From NCBI GenBank assembly GCA_012274445.1, contig JAAROD010000076.1:496001-560000 (forward strand): a DNA stretch of 64,000 bases, read 5' to 3'. The number at the start of each line of letters is the position of its first letter. Within the stretch, counting starts at the first letter, position 1. A model generated the notes under the pieces. The model did no database searches. It had not been told where the DNA came from and saw nothing but the letters and a program-made list of their open reading frames with translations. A program made the position numbers and the translations under genes. Below are positions 59,936 through 64,000 of the stretch, piece by piece. The stretch is from Sclerotiophoma versabilis. Taxonomy: Eukaryota; Ascomycota; Dothideomycetes; Pleosporales; Didymellaceae.

Positions 59936-60930
59936 CAACGAATTTATAACATTTACGACTATTTAAACTACTTAAGGCTGATAAATACTATACAATTAAC
60001 CTATCCTGAGTTTTTTGTAGTGTTTTAACGTTGCTAAGTTACCTGTGGAAGTTGTTTTTCCTACCTGCCTAAATAACCCTACGCATCTACTCTAGAATCC
60101 TGTCTATCTACTAATTAATTACCTCTATTAGTATATCCTCCTATAATGTGACCTACTACTTCTTACACTGTTTTCTATTACAAGAAGGAGTAAATTGCTT
60201 TGTTACGTGCTGCTAAATCTAGGGCTAAGCATGCTTAATTACGTTAACCTCTAGAGTGTGCCCTAGCTACTACAACCTATTAATCTGCTTAGTAATAAGG
60301 AAATCACGAGAAATTTAAGCCTTATAGGCAGGAGCACTATCTTACTGTAATACACAGGTTATACTGCGTTTTTAGAGGTTGTAGATCTATAGTACAACCT
60401 TCTATAGTACACCTTTATAGTGCTAGTACCTATCTACACTACTATATACATAGTTACTACGTTTATAGTCTATCTTACTTAGTATATACTACTTCTTTCT
60501 AGTATTATAATATCTATTAGTTTTACTAGGTCTAAGTAACTATAAGGCCTAGTGTGTATAGATTTAAAGCTTATTATTATAGGTCTCTTAGCTAGTATTA
60601 AGCTCTTAGATATAAGCATTAGCTATAAGCTTCTTCTTCTTAGTTTTCTTATAATAAATATAATATAGGCTCTTATAGTTATACTAAAAACAGGTATAAA
60701 ACTAAAGGTATTAGTTTCTCTTATTCTAATTATACTTAATACTATTATTCTAGCCTTCTTCTTTATAGTACTATATCTACAGCAGGCCTTACTACTTACT
60801 AATTTAAGCTAGAGTCTTATTAGAAAACACTACTTAATAAAAATTATAGCCTTACTTATTATACTTCTTATCTTTATCTAGGTTATAGGTAATTACCTAT
60901 ATATAATACTTCTTTTCTTATTTAAGTAAC
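59936..60930. other. Start of the second AT isochore, unclassified
   Basis: Composition switches sharply to AT-rich at about 59940. The first 400 bp keep some CA/TG; after that RIP-type depletion is obvious. No identifiable element. Confidence 0.5.
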
Positions 60931-62793
60931 ATACCTTATAGGTAAGCAGTATACACAGGTAAGTAGCGCGGTTTTACTAAGACTATACTAAAACCTACTC
61001 TATTATAGCCTATAACAACCTACTATAACACTGTATAGGGCAGAATAACCTCTAATATTACTTAGAGACCTCTTCTACTTTATTCTTATATATTTACGTG
61101 TTATACCTAGTCTTTCTATACTATCTATAGTATTGTTAGGAGGACTTAGCCTCTTTAGCGCATACTTTCTTCTTCTACTTCTTACTATTACTGCATGCCT
61201 TAAACTTCTGAAGAGTAGTTATCTACTAGCCCTCTTTAACTATAAGAGTTTCTTCTACCTTAATTTACTTCTTTTTATATAATTTCTAGTGTAAAGCAGC
61301 CTTATTTACTGCTTAAAGCTTAGTAATCTTCTATTACGCTAGTACTAGCTTATATATAATTATTACTGCCCTCTTTAAGACCTTCTTAAACACCTTAACT
61401 ATAGAGGTAGGTAAGCTATCTATATACTTCTAAATTCTTATCTTTATAAGTATTAATTATAACCTAAGTTCTAGAGTATTACTAAGAGTCTATAACTACT
61501 AGAGTGTGTTATTAATAGAGAGTTATAGTAATAGAGTGTACAGCTTTATATTAAGAGTTAATATAACCTATTCTAGGTTAAACAGAACTAGTCTAGCCTT
61601 TTAGAACTCTCTTTAGATATTACTAGAAGTAAATAAAGCCTTAAAGGCTGCTATAAAGTATAGTAGGAACTTAACCTTTATAATATAGTTAATCTAGTTA
61701 TAGATAAGGTTTTTAGCTTAGTACTTATATACCTTCTTTAAAGAGGTAAAACAACCTCTATTAAGAGGCTGTAGAAGGTATAATAAGTAAGAAGGTATAT
61801 AAGTAGTAATAATCTTATTATCTTTATAGTATTACTAGAATATAAGTAAGTTATAGCTCTTATAGCTATTAATAACTAGTAGATAGTAGGTACTAATAGT
61901 ATACTTCTTTATATACGTATTAAAGTGCTTTAGCTAGTTTAGACTAAGCTTATTAGTAGTCTAGCTATTATTAGAGACTCTAATTTTCTAATTCTATAGT
62001 AGGTCCCTTTCTTTATACTAGAAAGAGAGGTAGTAGCACACCTTAAAGATAATAAAGAGTAGAATAGCTTAACCTTTAGTATTAACGCCCTATATAACTA
62101 TTATCTACTCTCTATTACCTAGCTAGACTGCTTTTAGCTATCCTTATTACTCTAAAGCTATAATAACTACCTCTATTAATATAACACCTATTATAAAGCT
62201 AGCCTTATTAAAGTTATAGGTATTATTATTCTAAATACTATACTTAGCTTTAATATTAGCTACTAGGCTAAACTAGCTCTAGATTACCTTAGAATCCTTA
62301 TAGAGAGCTTTCTTATAGTTATACTTTTAATTAAACTTTATTATAAGCTCTAGTTAGCGCTTAATTAATATACTAGGCTAGTTTAGGCTAATATAGCCTA
62401 GACTACGCTTAGCGCGTAAAGAATTATCTATATTAGCTATAGCTGTAAGCTAAGAGAGAAATCCTTATATAACTAGCTTAAGTATATACTTAATAATTAC
62501 CTACTTCTTAGTATTAGTTAGGTTCTATAAGTTAGCTATAGTATTAGTGTGTAAAGGTTATCTAGCGTATTATTTATATAGTATAGTTTTAGAGATATTA
62601 TAGATAGCTATAGCGCGTTTTATAGAGAGCTTAGAGTTAATTCTAAGAGCTTAAACTATAAGCTATATTTAAGCTTCTTTTAACGCGTCTAGCTAGTACT
62701 ATTATTAAGGTATTAGTAGAGAAGTAGTGTTTTAGTATAGTCTTAGTAAAAGCGCGCTACTTACCTATATACACTGCTTACCTATAAGGTATA
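60931..62793 (-). mobile_element. Fot1/pogo-like DNA transposon, copy C (RIP-mutated, inverted)
   Basis: 1.86 kb with the same ends as copy A (ATACCTTATAGGTAAGC... and its reverse), transposase on the minus strand. Internal blocks such as CTAAAGCACTTTAATACG (reversed) and the zinc-knuckle end near 61090-61150 align with copy A. All frames are stopped. Confidence 0.85.
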
Positions 62794-63519
62794 TTATAAG
62801 AGATAGTTTCTAACTAAGATAATAGTGTCTGTAGCTAGCCTTATATATAATGTTTTTAAATATAGTAATACTAATTTCTAGTATAATGTCTTTAAAACTA
62901 CTATTAGTAATAGCTTACTAGCTCTTTCTCTCTCTTATATTACGTAAGGTAGTTATAATCTAGATAATTATATTCTTCTATTCTTATATTAATAACTAAC
63001 TCTAGCTATACTCTAGATTATTCTTATATAGAATTTTATTCTATAGAGTAATAGTATAAGTATTTACCTTTACCTTTATATAATATAATAAAGTAAATAG
63101 ATTAGACTATAAGCAGCCTATAGTAGTTACTAGATTCTAGTAATTACTATAGTTACCTTATAGAGCTATAAGCATACTAAATATAAACGTATACTTAACC
63201 TTACTTAACTTAGTATAATTTATCTTAGAAGCTTAGATTAGCTTATACTGCTTATATTTAAACTTTTTATAATATATAATTAACTCTAAAGGTATTATTA
63301 TAGTCATTTTAGTATAGATAAAGTATAGGTATTATATAAATTAATAGAGCAGGTTTAGAGTATAGGCCTCTAAGTATTTAAAAAAAACAGGCTTCTTTAT
63401 AGAAAGCTATAAATATATACTATATCTATTCTAAAGATTATATAGAGTAGGTATAGCACTATATATATTATAATAAGATATAGTAGCTAATAAGCGTGCT
63501 AATATAAGCTAATATATAC
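62794..63519. other. Unclassified RIP-mutated sequence
   Basis: About 0.7 kb of AT-rich repeat debris between copy C and the repeat at 63.52 kb. Nothing recognisable. Confidence 0.4.
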
Positions 63520-64000
63520 TAAGACTTAATATATTTTATTAGCTTATATATAGTATTAGCTTATATATAATTTCTACTACAATAAATATTTAATACTAAT
63601 TTTAAAGATATAATAACTTAATACTATAACTAAATTAGATAATACTCTTAAAGAGCTAGGCTCTCTAAAGCCTAGATAAAAATATTACTATACTATAGTT
63701 ATAGAAAAGTATAGTGTTAATTAGTTAACTTTATTACATAGGCACTATAGTAAATATAGTAATTAGGCAGATAGGTATATATAATAATAATACCTTAGTT
63801 AATAATAAGAGTAAGTACTTATTAAGTATATAGATAAGCTTACTTAATATAGGCTACCTTCTATAAGAGAAATAATATATAACTTTATATTAGAGATTAT
63901 ATAAAGATATATAAGAAAGTACTAAGCTAACTACTTTATTACCTACTACTATATTAACCTTATCTTATAATAGACCTCTAGTATTAACACGTAGTGCTTT
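63520..64000 (+). repeat. RIP-mutated repeat, copy 2 of the 32.7 kb family
   Basis: It aligns with 32690-33109 and then directly with about 33580-33640, without the insertion found in copy 1. It continues off the window edge. It is more heavily mutated than copy 1. Confidence 0.8.

Overview
The window is fungal nuclear DNA, most likely from a filamentous ascomycete (Pezizomycotina; a Dothideomycete of the Pleosporales type is my inference). The evidence is spliced genes with 44-74 bp GT-AG introns and CTAAC/CTGAC-like branch sites, a kinesin-8, an Mtr-type amino-acid permease, an intron-bearing tRNA-Ala, and long blocks of DNA changed by repeat-induced point mutation (RIP).

Layout. (1) 1-26,650 is a gene-rich, GC-balanced block: a CmcJ/AsaB-type oxygenase-like gene (-), a kinesin-8 motor (+), a 1,417-residue uncharacterised protein (-), a 1,158-residue disordered Ser/Pro-rich protein (+), an AAAP amino-acid transporter (+), a ToxD/LovC-like reductase (+), a YjlB-like cupin (-) and a secreted beta-helix protein (-). 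A wrecked zinc-type alcohol dehydrogenase lies at 12.8-13.35 kb. (2) 26.6-32.5 kb is gene-poor and decaying. It holds a frameshifted gene of unknown function, a tRNA-Ala(AGC) gene and a mutated partial copy of that tRNA locus. (3) About 32.5-52.8 kb is an AT isochore made almost wholly of RIP-mutated transposons: Gypsy-type LTR retrotransposon(s) with about 500 bp LTRs, and Fot1/pogo-like DNA transposons inserted into one of them. (4) 52.8-59.9 kb is a GC island with a small unknown gene, an Aim9-like aminoglycoside phosphotransferase-fold gene, a possible small basic protein and a pogo-like transposase relic that escaped RIP. (5) From 59.94 kb to the window end a second AT isochore holds another Fot1-like element and a second copy of a repeat seen at 32.7 kb.

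The functional genes show no pathway-level cluster; they look like ordinary core and accessory genes. The notable biology is genome defence and decay. RIP has removed nearly all CpA/TpG from the repeats and turned catalytic Asp/Glu and zinc-binding Cys/His codons into Asn/Lys/Tyr. A tandem repeat has arisen from a coding motif inside the dead dehydrogenase. Unmutated transposase remains sit in the GC island between the two isochores. Exon coordinates were read by eye from splice consensus and reading-frame continuity, and repeat edges are approximate.
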